Below, in pieces: positions 35,296 to 44,052 of a DNA stretch of 64,000 nt. The DNA is from Synechococcus sp. CCY 0621. Lineage in GTDB: Bacteria > Cyanobacteriota > Cyanobacteriia > PCC-6307 > Cyanobiaceae. Within the stretch, counting starts at the first letter, position 1, and every line of letters starts with the position of its first letter. The stretch lies in the NCBI RefSeq assembly GCF_019038465.1, contig NZ_JAFKRH010000010.1:124001-188000 (forward strand), written 5' to 3'. The notes under the pieces are model-generated. The model saw only the letters and a list, made by a program, of their open reading frames with translations, made no database searches and had not been told where the DNA came from. A program made the translations under genes and the position numbers.

Positions 35296-36279
35296 TCAGT
35301 CGCCCCGGTAGCCCAGCTCGGCCAGTCGGCCCGGATGGCTGCGCCAGTTGGGTACCACCTTGACGAACAGTTCGAGGTACACCGGACCGTCGAACACCTT
35401 CTGCATCTGCAGCCGTGCTCCCTGGCCGATGGCCTTGAGCATCTGGCCCCCCTTGCCGATCAGGATCCCCTTCTGGCTGCTGCGCTCCACCAGCACGGTG
35501 GCGAGCACGGCCGTGCGTTCCTTGCCTTTGACGTTGCCCTCGTCCTCCACGATCCGCTCGATCCGCACCGCCACTGAATGGGGCACCTCCTCCCGGGTGA
35601 GGGTCAGCACCTGCTCCCGGATCAGCTCCGCCAGCAGCAGCTGCTCCGGCTGGTCACTGACCGTGTCGGCCGGGTACAGCAGAGGCCCTGGAGGCAGGTC
35701 GGCGGCCAGGGCTTCCACCAGGGCCTGGCAGCCGTCACCGTTGAGGGCGCTGCAGGGGTGCAGTGGCCAGGACACCGGGCGATCGTCTGCCGCCGCGAGC
35801 ATCTCCCGGTAGGTGGCCGCCAGATCTTCGGCATCGGCCCCCACCCGGTCGCTCTTGTTGAGGGCCACATGCACCGGAACCCTGGAGTGGCGCAGCAGGT
35901 CGACGATGAAGCCGTCGCCACGTCCGGCTGGCTGGCTGGCATCCACCAGCAGCAGCACCACATCCACCTCGCCGATGGCCCCCCGGGCGCTCTGCACCAG
36001 ACGTTCCCCCAGCAAGTGGTGGGGTTTGTGGATGCCCGGGGTGTCCAGCAGGATCAGCTGGGCGGCAGGGGTGGTCAGGATGGCGCGCAACCGGTTGCGC
36101 GTGGTCTGGGCCACGGGGGAGGTGATCGCCACCTTCTGGCCCACCAGCTGGTTGAGCAGGGTGGACTTGCCCACATTGGGTCGTCCGATCAGGGCCACGA
36201 AGCCGGAGCGGAAGGGAACCGCTTCGCTGCTGCCGTTGTCCGGCTGGTCTGGGATGGCAGTTGGGGTGCTCGGGTCCAT
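35296..36279 (-). CDS. era: GTPase Era
   Basis: A 327-residue GTPase that binds 16S rRNA and assists small-subunit assembly. G1 GRPNVGKST, G2 with a conserved Thr in AQTTRNRL, G3 DTPGIH and G4 NKSD are clear, and the C-terminal KH domain has GILIGKGGQMLKAIGQGAR. The start ATG 36279 (MDPSTPTAIPDQ) gives a short disordered N-terminus; the upstream open frame is antisense to the next gene. Confidence 0.95.
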   Translation of the reverse strand: MDPSTPTAIPDQPDNGSSEAVPFRSGFVALIGRPNVGKSTLLNQLVGQKVAITSPVAQTTRNRLRAILTTPAAQLILLDTPGIHKPHHLLGERLVQSARGAIGEVDVVLLLVDASQPAGRGDGFIVDLLRHSRVPVHVALNKSDRVGADAEDLAATYREMLAAADDRPVSWPLHPCSALNGDGCQALVEALAADLPPGPLLYPADTVSDQPEQLLLAELIREQVLTLTREEVPHSVAVRIERIVEDEGNVKGKERTAVLATVLVERSSQKGILIGKGGQMLKAIGQGARLQMQKVFDGPVYLELFVKVVPNWRSHPGRLAELGYRGD

Positions 36280-36325
36280 AGCCTCAACACTGCCAGTCCA
36301 TGGGCCCCGCCGCCCGCCTCTCGCC

Positions 36326-36901
36326 ATGACAGATGCCGCCCGCCTGAACGAGACCGCGGGAACTGAGACCCCGCTGGCGCCGAGCTTTCCCCAGGCGATG
36401 GAGATCGCGACGCAGTGGATCGGCCTCTGGGAGGCCGGGGAACTCAGCGACGAGGTGCTGGCTGATCGGGTCGGGGAACTGGTGGCCAGCCGGGATGGGG
36501 CCCGCGGCTTCTTCGTGGTGAGCCTCACCGGCGAGGCCCCCTTGCTTGATCGTTTGCCGGAGGCCCTGGTGGCCGCCCTGCGCCAGGCCGGTGCGGGGGT
36601 GGTGGATCTCACCGCCCGCAATCTGGCCATGAGCACGGCCATGGTCCTGCACCACCAGCGCTCTGGTGATCAGGAGCACCAGGCCGGTTCGGAGCGGGTG
36701 CAGCGACGCAGCACAGAACTGCTGCGGCACCTGGAGCCCATGGCCGTGAAGCAACGCCTGGAGACCCTGCTGGCAGCCGCGACGGACGCGGCTGGAGCTG
36801 AGCAGGCCGTGGTGGAGGACCGGGCCTTCCTGGCGCGATGGGGGTATGACGCTGAACAGCTTCATTCGATCGCCGCGGCCATCGAGGCGGTGGCCGACTG
36901 A
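36326..36901 (+). CDS. Conserved-type cyanobacterial protein of unknown function
   Basis: A 191-residue soluble, largely helical protein. The start is ATG 36326, 46 bases from the divergent era gene. It contains a short beta-like run GFFVVSLTGEAPLLDRLPEA and a long C-terminal helix region rich in Leu/Gln/Arg (STELLRHLEPMAVKQRLETL), but no motif that names a function and no signal peptide. Coding character is supported by codon pattern and its neat fit between era and the convergent surface-protein gene. Confidence 0.72.
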   Translation: MTDAARLNETAGTETPLAPSFPQAMEIATQWIGLWEAGELSDEVLADRVGELVASRDGARGFFVVSLTGEAPLLDRLPEALVAALRQAGAGVVDLTARNLAMSTAMVLHHQRSGDQEHQAGSERVQRRSTELLRHLEPMAVKQRLETLLAAATDAAGAEQAVVEDRAFLARWGYDAEQLHSIAAAIEAVAD

Positions 36902-36920
36902 GGCTGAAGCCAACCCGGCC

Positions 36921-37595
36921 TCAGAACCTCAAGTACAGCAGCGTCATGGCCTGGAGGGCATCGAAGGTGACCCCGTCGGGCAGGAAGACGTAATTGACGT
37001 TGAAGCCCAGGGTGACGTTCTGGGTGACGTTGACATCGACGCCACCGGTGAGCATGGCGTTGGTCTGGCCGGTGGAATAGGTGTTGGTGGCGATACCCCC
37101 GCCGAGATAGGGGGAGATGACCGAACGGCGGAAGAGGTCGAGGGTGAGGGGAAGTTGGAAAGAGGTCTGGCCGTTGTAACGGCCAACCACATCCCTGTTG
37201 CCGAAGACGACGCTTGGTCGCAGGGAGACCGCGAGAGTTTCGTTGAGCTTGTATCCAACCCGACCGGTGAACACACCGCTGTTGGGAAGATCGCTGCCGA
37301 AATTGACACCGCCACCGATGCCGTAGATCCCGACATTCTCGATGGGTTTGCCCTGGCGTGGAACGATCGCCATTTCGGCTGGGTTGCGGTTGGCAGGCGC
37401 GGGCTGGTAATCGGGCGGCAGGCTGGCGGCTTCTGTCACGGGTTCCCAGCCTGCTGCTGCTGGTTCCGGTGCGACCGGTACCCACGGCGCCAGGCCTGCC
37501 GGCAGAGACTGGGCCCGAAGTGGTTGCAGACCCAGGCCCAGGCAGGTGAGGCCCATCAGGGCAAGACCGTGGTGGTGGAGACCCGGGCGCCTCAC
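36921..37595 (-). CDS. Exported beta-barrel-like protein
   Basis: A 224-residue protein with a signal peptide (hydrophobic about 8-26, Ala-Gln cleavage near PLRAQS), a Pro/Ala linker, and from residue 85 onward alternating Gly/aromatic strands ending LLYLRF with a terminal Phe, the pattern of an outer-membrane barrel. It is coupled by GTGA to the preceding gene (37592-37595). Role in the polysaccharide locus is inferred from location only. Confidence 0.65.
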   Translation of the reverse strand: MRRPGLHHHGLALMGLTCLGLGLQPLRAQSLPAGLAPWVPVAPEPAAAGWEPVTEAASLPPDYQPAPANRNPAEMAIVPRQGKPIENVGIYGIGGGVNFGSDLPNSGVFTGRVGYKLNETLAVSLRPSVVFGNRDVVGRYNGQTSFQLPLTLDLFRRSVISPYLGGGIATNTYSTGQTNAMLTGGVDVNVTQNVTLGFNVNYVFLPDGVTFDALQAMTLLYLRF

Positions 37596-38677
37596 TGCGG
37601 AGCCACCATCGAACCGCCGGTGGCTGCTGGCGTTGGGGCTGCGGCGGGAGCTTCAGCAACTGGAGCCACGGTGGCAGCGGCGGGGACCGGTGGGGGGGCG
37701 ATCGGGGCGCTCGCCACCGGGGAAGCCTTGGCAGGAGCGGGGGTGGCCCGGACTTCAGCCGGGATCGGCTGCAGGTTCACCACCGTGGGGGTGACCGTTC
37801 CTGGGGCCTGGGCCGGCTGGCGGCTCGACCATTCCTTGATGTCCTCGATCACCGCGGGATCATCGGGCTGGCTGAGCACATCCACGGTGCCATCGGCCTG
37901 AACGGCCAGCGGCACCTGGGTGGGCTTGCTGACACGGGTGGAAGGCACGTAGATCACCCGACCCTGCTGAAGTTTGGCGGTCTTGGTGGGGGTTGGAGCC
38001 GGCAGGGTGCGGATGGCCTGACGCATCGGCTCCCTCAGGCTCTGGGGCAGGGGGGCCATGGGATCTCCGCTGCTGGCCCAGCGGGCTCGCTCGGCCCTGG
38101 CCACCGGTGGCATGGCAGGGGCACCCAGGTCCTGGATGGTGAGTACGCCGCCGAGGAGCTCGGAATTTGAGAAATTGCGCTGCAGGAGGGTCTTGGCGCT
38201 TCCCAGGCCGGAGGTGCCGAGGGAAGGACCCTCGATGGTGAAGCTGGCCGTGGTGACGGGTGACTTGGCGGTGCGGGCAGGGCTGGTGGTCCTGATGGCA
38301 ACCGCAGGGCGCCGACCGGGATCGGGCCTGGCCCGTGATGAATTGGAGGGCCCGCTCAGGTCAAGACTGCGTGACAGCGGGGTGTCCAGAAGCGAGCCGA
38401 TCTTCTCGGAAGCAGAACTCAGCACATGGCCTGTTGTGACACCGAGATCGTCAAGGGGCGACGGGGAGGTCGGTTCGGTGGTGTTGGTGGGTGCCTCAGG
38501 CAGCGAAGCGATCGCCTCATCCGGAGCCTTGGGGTCGGCGGGCTGGGGGATGGCCATGTCCTTGACGTTGGCCTGCCAGCGGTCGTGGGCATCGATGGCG
38601 AGCAGGGGTAGCCAGATGGACTGACTCAACAAGGCCCAAGCGATGGCTTTGGGGCTGATGGTGGGTTCGCGGTACAT
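37592..38677 (-). CDS. Pro/Ala/Thr-rich protein of the surface locus
   Basis: A 361-residue protein that starts with an amphipathic-hydrophobic stretch (AIAWALLSQSIWLPLLAI, residues 12-29), which may be an uncleaved membrane anchor or signal, followed by long Pro/Ser/Ala/Thr-rich low complexity and a Pro-Ala C-terminal tail. No enzyme motif is visible. It lies between the Wza-like exporter and the barrel-like gene and is coupled to the latter, so an envelope-spanning or scaffold role is possible but unproven. Confidence 0.55.
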   Translation of the reverse strand: MYREPTISPKAIAWALLSQSIWLPLLAIDAHDRWQANVKDMAIPQPADPKAPDEAIASLPEAPTNTTEPTSPSPLDDLGVTTGHVLSSASEKIGSLLDTPLSRSLDLSGPSNSSRARPDPGRRPAVAIRTTSPARTAKSPVTTASFTIEGPSLGTSGLGSAKTLLQRNFSNSELLGGVLTIQDLGAPAMPPVARAERARWASSGDPMAPLPQSLREPMRQAIRTLPAPTPTKTAKLQQGRVIYVPSTRVSKPTQVPLAVQADGTVDVLSQPDDPAVIEDIKEWSSRQPAQAPGTVTPTVVNLQPIPAEVRATPAPAKASPVASAPIAPPPVPAAATVAPVAEAPAAAPTPAATGGSMVAPQ

Positions 38678-38728
38678 GGCTGTCAGGTGAAGTGGCTTTC
38701 GGAGGAGGCGCGAGCGGATGGGCGAGCG

Positions 38729-39970
38729 TCAGCGGAAATTGTTGTTGTTGTTGCCGTTAAATGTATCTCGGAAGAAATAATAGGAGCTGGCGGCCTGACT
38801 GAGGGGAACGATGACCTGATTGATGACGTCGAGGGCTTCGGCGTAGAAGGTGCGGTTCACGATGATCGTATCCCGGTCCCTCAGGGGTGGATTCAGACCC
38901 TTGGAGACACCGAGCCCATCTCTGTAACTGAAGACTTCACGGGTGGTGGTCCCGTTGCGGTTGAGTCTGACGAGCTGGATGTCGTTCTTGTTGGCTCGCC
39001 AGTTCTGTGCGCCACCAGCACGGAAAATGGCTTCAGCCAAAGGGGTGTTGGCGGGCACGCTGATGGTGCCAGGGCTCCTCACTTCACCAATCACCGAAAC
39101 GGTGATGGTGGCAGGGGCCAGGTTCGTAGCACCGATTTGAAGAACTTCCTCGGGAATCAGATCTTCAGTGCGGGCGATGACAATGGTGTCACCGTCGAAA
39201 AGGATGGGGTTCTGGCGCTGGTTGCCCACCTGGAACACTTGGGCCAGATCGAGGACGGTCTGCTTCTGGCTGCCGTCTGGCCCGGCCAGGCGGCGGAGCA
39301 ACACCTTTCGAATATCCGCGTTGAGGGTCACCCCACCGGCCGTCTGGATGGCGGAAACCGGGGTGGAATAGGAGGGCAAGGGATAAAGACCCGGGCGACC
39401 AACCTCACCGATGATGGTGACCTTGACGGGCCGGGGAGAGGTCAGGCTGAGGATGAGTTCAGGCCGTACCAGCTGCTTGGCATAAAGGGAGGTCAGCCAA
39501 CGGGTGGCCTGACCGATGGTCAGACCTGTCAACTGGACCGATCCCAGCAGGGAAAGAGTGGAGGTTCCGTCAGGAAGGATGACGACCGGACCACCGATGG
39601 CGACGGCGGAAGGGTCGGTGAAGGTGAGTTGGAGACCGTCCCCTGGTCCAAGGACGTAAAGATCGTTGTAAACCTCCGTTACCGAGAGGGGAAGCGGAGC
39701 CGATGAGGCAGGACCTGAGGCTGGAACAGGGCTGACCGGGACAGCCCCACTCCAGGGGGCCTGCGGGTTGACTCCCTGGGGCACCGAGGCCAACAGGCCG
39801 GTTGGGGAGAAGATCAACCCGGTGAGACCCAGCACCCCCAAGGTGGAGAGCCGCCGTCGGCTCGTTCGGCGGCTCAGCCATTGACGGAAAGAGGACCGTT
39901 GAACGACGGCAAGCGTCTGGCCTCCGATGGGCCATTGGCGTACAGATGTTCTGGGAGGAGAAGCCACCAA
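38729..39970 (-). CDS. Wza-like polysaccharide export protein
   Basis: A 413-residue outer-membrane/periplasmic export protein. A long basic N-region precedes a hydrophobic signal (about 42-62). The poly-export domain begins at VLGPGDGLQLTFTDP, followed by SLBB repeats with VTIIGEVGRPGLYPLPS (about 180) and VSVIGEVRSPGTISVPA (about 290), and a C-terminal region ending in an Asn-rich tail. It would form the export channel that works with the Wzc-like protein encoded divergently 75 bases away. The start is TTG 39970 or GTG 39967. Confidence 0.88.
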   Translation of the reverse strand: MVASPPRTSVRQWPIGGQTLAVVQRSSFRQWLSRRTSRRRLSTLGVLGLTGLIFSPTGLLASVPQGVNPQAPWSGAVPVSPVPASGPASSAPLPLSVTEVYNDLYVLGPGDGLQLTFTDPSAVAIGGPVVILPDGTSTLSLLGSVQLTGLTIGQATRWLTSLYAKQLVRPELILSLTSPRPVKVTIIGEVGRPGLYPLPSYSTPVSAIQTAGGVTLNADIRKVLLRRLAGPDGSQKQTVLDLAQVFQVGNQRQNPILFDGDTIVIARTEDLIPEEVLQIGATNLAPATITVSVIGEVRSPGTISVPANTPLAEAIFRAGGAQNWRANKNDIQLVRLNRNGTTTREVFSYRDGLGVSKGLNPPLRDRDTIIVNRTFYAEALDVINQVIVPLSQAASSYYFFRDTFNGNNNNNFR

Positions 39971-40045
39971 CGGACATTGATCGGATTACCACCATAGACG
40001 CCCACGTCAAGGGGGCATTCTTCGCCTGTTGCCATTATCATCGGT

Positions 40046-42655
40046 GTGACTTTCTCCGCAGTTCATAACGTGACAACGACGGGTGTTCCTCCTGAGACCT
40101 TTCCGGGTGGAACGCCGCGCCCGCTGTCTCTGCCGCCGTCGACGGGTCAGGGCCCTATCCAGAGCCTCCCCTACGACCCCACGCTCCAGAGTCCCCTGAA
40201 TCCCACGGGCGACGGACAGTCAGGCTCTGGTGGCCTGGGAGGACTGGTGCGGACCGTCAAGCGCCGCCAATCCATTTTCCTGATCACCTTTGCCGCGGTG
40301 ACGGGTGTATTGGCGATCAATACCCTGCGGCAACGCATTTTCGATCCCGTCTACCAGGGCGGGTTCCAGATGCAGATCAGTAATCCCTTCGACACCCCCT
40401 CCAGCGGCAGCGGCGGCGGTTCGGTCGAAAGCGTCGCCCGTAGTGAAATCGAGACGGACATCCCAAGCCTCATCGTCCTGATGCGCAGCCCGTTGCTGCT
40501 GGGGCCGGTTGCCCAGCGACAGGGCATACCTCTTGGGGCCCTCCAGGGCAGCTTGTCCATCAACCAAGAATCGGCAAGCGTCGCTAATGTTCTGAATGTC
40601 TCTTTGCGCTGGCCCGATCCAGCCAAAGGCAAAGTGATTCTCCGTCAGCTTGCGAAGGATTACACCGCCTTTTCCCTCACCCAGCGCCAAGCCGCTGTCA
40701 ATTCAGGTGTCCGATTCCTGGATGAGCAGGCCCCGGCAATCGAGGCCCGGGTTCAGAAGCTCTCCCTGGAGATGCTCAAGTTCCGCGAGCGCAATAATTT
40801 CGTCGACCCTGCCACGGCCGCTGGCCAGATCCTCGGAGCCCGCGAAGGGCTTGTCAACCAGTTGCGCACCCTCCAGAACGAGCAGGTGCAGCTCGACAGC
40901 CAACTGAAATCGATTCAAACCGGCAAACTCCAGTTCACCCCCAGTGGAGCTCCCACGGCCCTTGAGCAACTGGGTCGTAACAGTGTTCTCGTGCCGGATC
41001 GGCCCTCCACTGGAGTAGATGCGGCGCGCGGCGCCGCCACTCCCCTTGATCTGCTCAACCAGTTCGAGCAGGAACTGGCCACCGCCAAAGGTACGTTCAA
41101 GGACAACTCCCCCATTGTTAAGTCCCTGTTGGCGAGACGCGACCAGCTGCTGCCAGTGGTCCAGCGCCAGGCTGCCGATGCCGTGAAGGCCAGGCTGCTT
41201 TCGAACGTGGCCCAGCAAGATGAACTCAACCGCCAGATCCTTCTTCTCAGCGAGAACTTCCGGAACAATCCGCAGAAGATGTCGGAGTTCGAGAACATCA
41301 ACCAGCGTCTGGCCATTGCCAGGGAGCAGTACTCCTCCTACATCCAGGCCAGGGAGCGTTACCGGCTGGAGATGGCCCGTTCGATCACACCCTGGGAAGT
41401 GATTGGCCCCCCCGATTTCGGCGGCAGTCCAGTAGAGCCCGACATTCAGCGCAATCTCCTGAGGGCGATCATGATCGGCCTGCTGGCCGGGCTCGGTGCA
41501 GCCATTCTCAGGGAGAAGACGGACAACGTCTTCCATACCCCCATGGAGGTGGAAAAGGAGCTCCAGCTGCCCGTGTTGGGTCTGATTCCTTACCTTCCCC
41601 TGGAGCCTGGTGTCGACATCGCCACCAGCATCTCCAAGATGTCCTCCAGCGAGCGCTTTGCGATCAAGGAGTCCCTGCGCAGCCTGTTCACCACCTTCCG
41701 CCTGCTTCGCGCCGACAACAACATTCGCATGGTGGGGATCACGTCCTCTACCCAGGGAGAGGGAAAGTCCACGGCTGTGGCTGTCTTCGCCCGGACCCTT
41801 GCTGATCTTGGCTTGAAGGTGCTTGTGGTTGATTCCGACATGCGTCTCCCCATGCAGGCCAGATATCTGGGCGCCGAACAGGGTGAAGGCCTGTCCACAC
41901 TGTTGTCCGATTCAGCTCGGACGCCCACGGAATTCATTCATTCCATCGTCGAAAACTTGGATGTTCTCCCGGCCGGTCCGAAGCCACCAGATCCTGCCAA
42001 GCTTTTGAACTCCAGCCGCTGTAAGGAGATCATGGAAGAGATTCGTGCCCTTCCTGGCTACGACATCATTGTTGTTGACGCCCCTCCCTGCCTGATGCAG
42101 GCTGATCCGATCCTGCTCGGAGAGAAGCTGGACGGCATCCTTTTCCTTGTGGGTCTGGGCAAGGTGAGTCGTGAGCTCGCGCCCCAGGCCAGCCGCCGGA
42201 TCAAGGCCTCGGGGGTTGATGTTTTGGGCATCATCTGCAATCAGGTGAACTTCCCGAGTCGCCTCAACGATTATGGCTACGAATACGGCTATTACTACCA
42301 CTATGCCTATGCATCGGCTTCTGGGTATGCCAAGAGTGCTGGCGACTCCTCCACAGGTGGTTTTGGCAGTTACGTCCAGCGCTATCGCGACAGCTACATG
42401 AAGGGTGCAACCACCAACGCCGCGATCAGCTCTCGCTACAACGATGGAGAGTCAGACGTCAAGACCTACTTCCGCGATGAGGATGGCCAAGCCTCCGAAA
42501 CCACCGCGTCCAACGGCGGCAACCTCACTGGCATGACCCCCCGCAGCTCCTTGCCTTCCGCCGAAAGGGTCCCATCCCGTCGACATCGCCAAGCCAGCGA
42601 GTCTGGAGGCGGTCCCATCGACTGGCTGCGCAGGCGCTTTGGCAACAGGGGCTGA
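40046..42655 (+). CDS. Wzc-like polysaccharide co-polymerase / tyrosine autokinase
   Basis: An 869-residue inner-membrane protein controlling chain length and export. It has an N-terminal cytoplasmic tail, a first transmembrane segment near residue 75, a large periplasmic Wzz domain with coiled coil (about 190-420), a second transmembrane segment near 475, then a BY-kinase: Walker A TSSTQGEGKST, Walker A' VLVVDSDMRLP and Walker B DIIVVDAPP. A Tyr cluster (YGYEYGYYYHYAYA, about 748-761) is the likely autophosphorylation site, unusually followed by another 100 residues. The start may be GTG 40046 or the GTG at 40070; a TATCAT at 40036-40041 would favour the later one. Confidence 0.88.
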   Translation: MTFSAVHNVTTTGVPPETFPGGTPRPLSLPPSTGQGPIQSLPYDPTLQSPLNPTGDGQSGSGGLGGLVRTVKRRQSIFLITFAAVTGVLAINTLRQRIFDPVYQGGFQMQISNPFDTPSSGSGGGSVESVARSEIETDIPSLIVLMRSPLLLGPVAQRQGIPLGALQGSLSINQESASVANVLNVSLRWPDPAKGKVILRQLAKDYTAFSLTQRQAAVNSGVRFLDEQAPAIEARVQKLSLEMLKFRERNNFVDPATAAGQILGAREGLVNQLRTLQNEQVQLDSQLKSIQTGKLQFTPSGAPTALEQLGRNSVLVPDRPSTGVDAARGAATPLDLLNQFEQELATAKGTFKDNSPIVKSLLARRDQLLPVVQRQAADAVKARLLSNVAQQDELNRQILLLSENFRNNPQKMSEFENINQRLAIAREQYSSYIQARERYRLEMARSITPWEVIGPPDFGGSPVEPDIQRNLLRAIMIGLLAGLGAAILREKTDNVFHTPMEVEKELQLPVLGLIPYLPLEPGVDIATSISKMSSSERFAIKESLRSLFTTFRLLRADNNIRMVGITSSTQGEGKSTAVAVFARTLADLGLKVLVVDSDMRLPMQARYLGAEQGEGLSTLLSDSARTPTEFIHSIVENLDVLPAGPKPPDPAKLLNSSRCKEIMEEIRALPGYDIIVVDAPPCLMQADPILLGEKLDGILFLVGLGKVSRELAPQASRRIKASGVDVLGIICNQVNFPSRLNDYGYEYGYYYHYAYASASGYAKSAGDSSTGGFGSYVQRYRDSYMKGATTNAAISSRYNDGESDVKTYFRDEDGQASETTASNGGNLTGMTPRSSLPSAERVPSRRHRQASESGGGPIDWLRRRFGNRG

Positions 42656-42664
42656 GCGTCAGGC

Positions 42665-43216
42665 TCAGTCTCCACGGATTGCCTTGGTTCCTGCCTTGTT
42701 CGACAGAATTCCCTCCAGCAACACCAAGTGGGAGTAGATGGGCATGGCCATCGGATGACAGCGTCTCACCCAGGCCAGGGCGGCCAGCATGTCGATGCCA
42801 CGGAGCCGGGCCGTCAGTCCAACGGCCAGCAGCGGTGAGCGTTCAAAGCCCGCCATGCAGTGCAGGTAGACCGGAGCGGCGTCAGCCACCAGGGCTTCCG
42901 CCCTCTCCAGGGCCAGGGCAAGCCTCGCTTCCTGCATCGGCTCCTGTTCCCGGTGATCTGGCAGGGAGACCCTGTCACTGGACCATCCAGGCGGCAGGAT
43001 CAGCCCGGTTTCCTCGTCTGGGTAACAACAGCTGAAGCGACTCCGAACACCGGCCAGCTCCAGTTGTTGCCAGTGTCTGTCTCCGCGCGGCATCGGACCA
43101 ACCACAAGCCGATTGCTGAGCACCCAGCTGCAAGGTAACGAGCGGTCAAGGATCGGCTGCTCAAGCCGATCCGGCTCCCCCAGGCTCTGCAGAAACCGTC
43201 TCAGGGCTCCGACCAC
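42665..43216 (-). CDS. Dual-specificity (Cys-based) protein phosphatase
   Basis: A 183-residue phosphatase with the active-site loop HCMAGFERS (HCxxGxxRS) at about residue 118-126, an acidic loop upstream (SLPDHREQE) and a helical C-terminus, matching dual-specificity/protein tyrosine phosphatases. It is convergent with the Wzc-like kinase gene and ends nine bases from it, so dephosphorylation of the kinase's Tyr cluster is a reasonable guess. Most such loci use a low-molecular-weight or PHP-type phosphatase instead. Start is GTG 43216. The 43217-43377 gap holds no gene I can support. Confidence 0.85.
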   Translation of the reverse strand: MVGALRRFLQSLGEPDRLEQPILDRSLPCSWVLSNRLVVGPMPRGDRHWQQLELAGVRSRFSCCYPDEETGLILPPGWSSDRVSLPDHREQEPMQEARLALALERAEALVADAAPVYLHCMAGFERSPLLAVGLTARLRGIDMLAALAWVRRCHPMAMPIYSHLVLLEGILSNKAGTKAIRGD

Positions 43217-43377
43217 TAGCTGTTCACCTGAGCGTTGTTGCGTTGGGCCGTGTGCCTGGTCATCTCGCGATGCTGCTCGGAAGGATCTGGTGGGAGGCGC
43301 GTGGAGGCTATGGGGGCGATGACGGAATGGGGCGTCGGGCGAGGTGAAAGGGAAGCGGGTGGGCCGTGGTCCCTGGC

Positions 43378-44052
43378 TTAGCTCTGCCGGGATCGCAGCA
43401 CTGGTTCGACCAGGTCGAGAATCTGCTTCCAGAGGCGTTCAGAGGGTGGCTCCCCTTTCGGCCCACGCAAACTGATCAGAGTGCAGGCATACGTGCGATT
43501 GGGCTGAAGCCCGATCACCCGCTCGAGAGAGGCGGCCTTGCCGCTGGCCAGACGGTCGGCAATCGCGGAGAGTTGTTCCCGTGTCACGCCAAAAGCATCG
43601 TTAAGGTCAGGGTCTGCCAGGAGGCAGGTCTGCAGAACCGGACGATCTTCGGCCAGGCCCATCGCTGTCGGCACCGGTGATTCGCTCAGACGGCGCTGAG
43701 TCAGCTTCAGGCTGGGCTGATCCATGCCCATGCTGCTCGCTTGAAAGTTGAACCGCTGGCGCACGGAGCCCTGCATCAAGGTGAGCTCGAAACCTCCACG
43801 CAGGGGCAGCCGCACGGGGACGGACGTCGCGAGTTCGAGGCTGCGCTTCGCAGGCCAGGGGTTGGCTGGCGAGCGCCGCTCCGATCGGGAGAGCAGCCCC
43901 GCCCCACCCAGTCGAGCCTCCAGCTGCTCAGCCGGGAGGGGGTCGGAGGCCGTTGAGGGCCAGCGTGGCATCACGATGGCCTGGGTGGCGAGCAGTGCCG
44001 CCACAGTGGCAAGTGTGCCGTACCACTTCACCAGGAGTGGAGGGGTGATCAC
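43378..44052 (-). CDS. Cyanoexosortase-associated protein
   Basis: A 224-residue protein with one N-terminal membrane helix (about 8-27) and a periplasmic domain with GGFELTLMQGSVRQRFNFQ and a conserved CLLADP stretch. Proteins of this layout directly follow cyanoexosortase genes and are called exosortase system-associated. The GTG start at 44052 overlaps the end of the full-length exosortase frame by GTGA, so the two were translated as a pair. Its function is unknown; membrane anchoring and an accessory role are inferred. Confidence 0.72.
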   Translation of the reverse strand: MITPPLLVKWYGTLATVAALLATQAIVMPRWPSTASDPLPAEQLEARLGGAGLLSRSERRSPANPWPAKRSLELATSVPVRLPLRGGFELTLMQGSVRQRFNFQASSMGMDQPSLKLTQRRLSESPVPTAMGLAEDRPVLQTCLLADPDLNDAFGVTREQLSAIADRLASGKAASLERVIGLQPNRTYACTLISLRGPKGEPPSERLWKQILDLVEPVLRSRQS

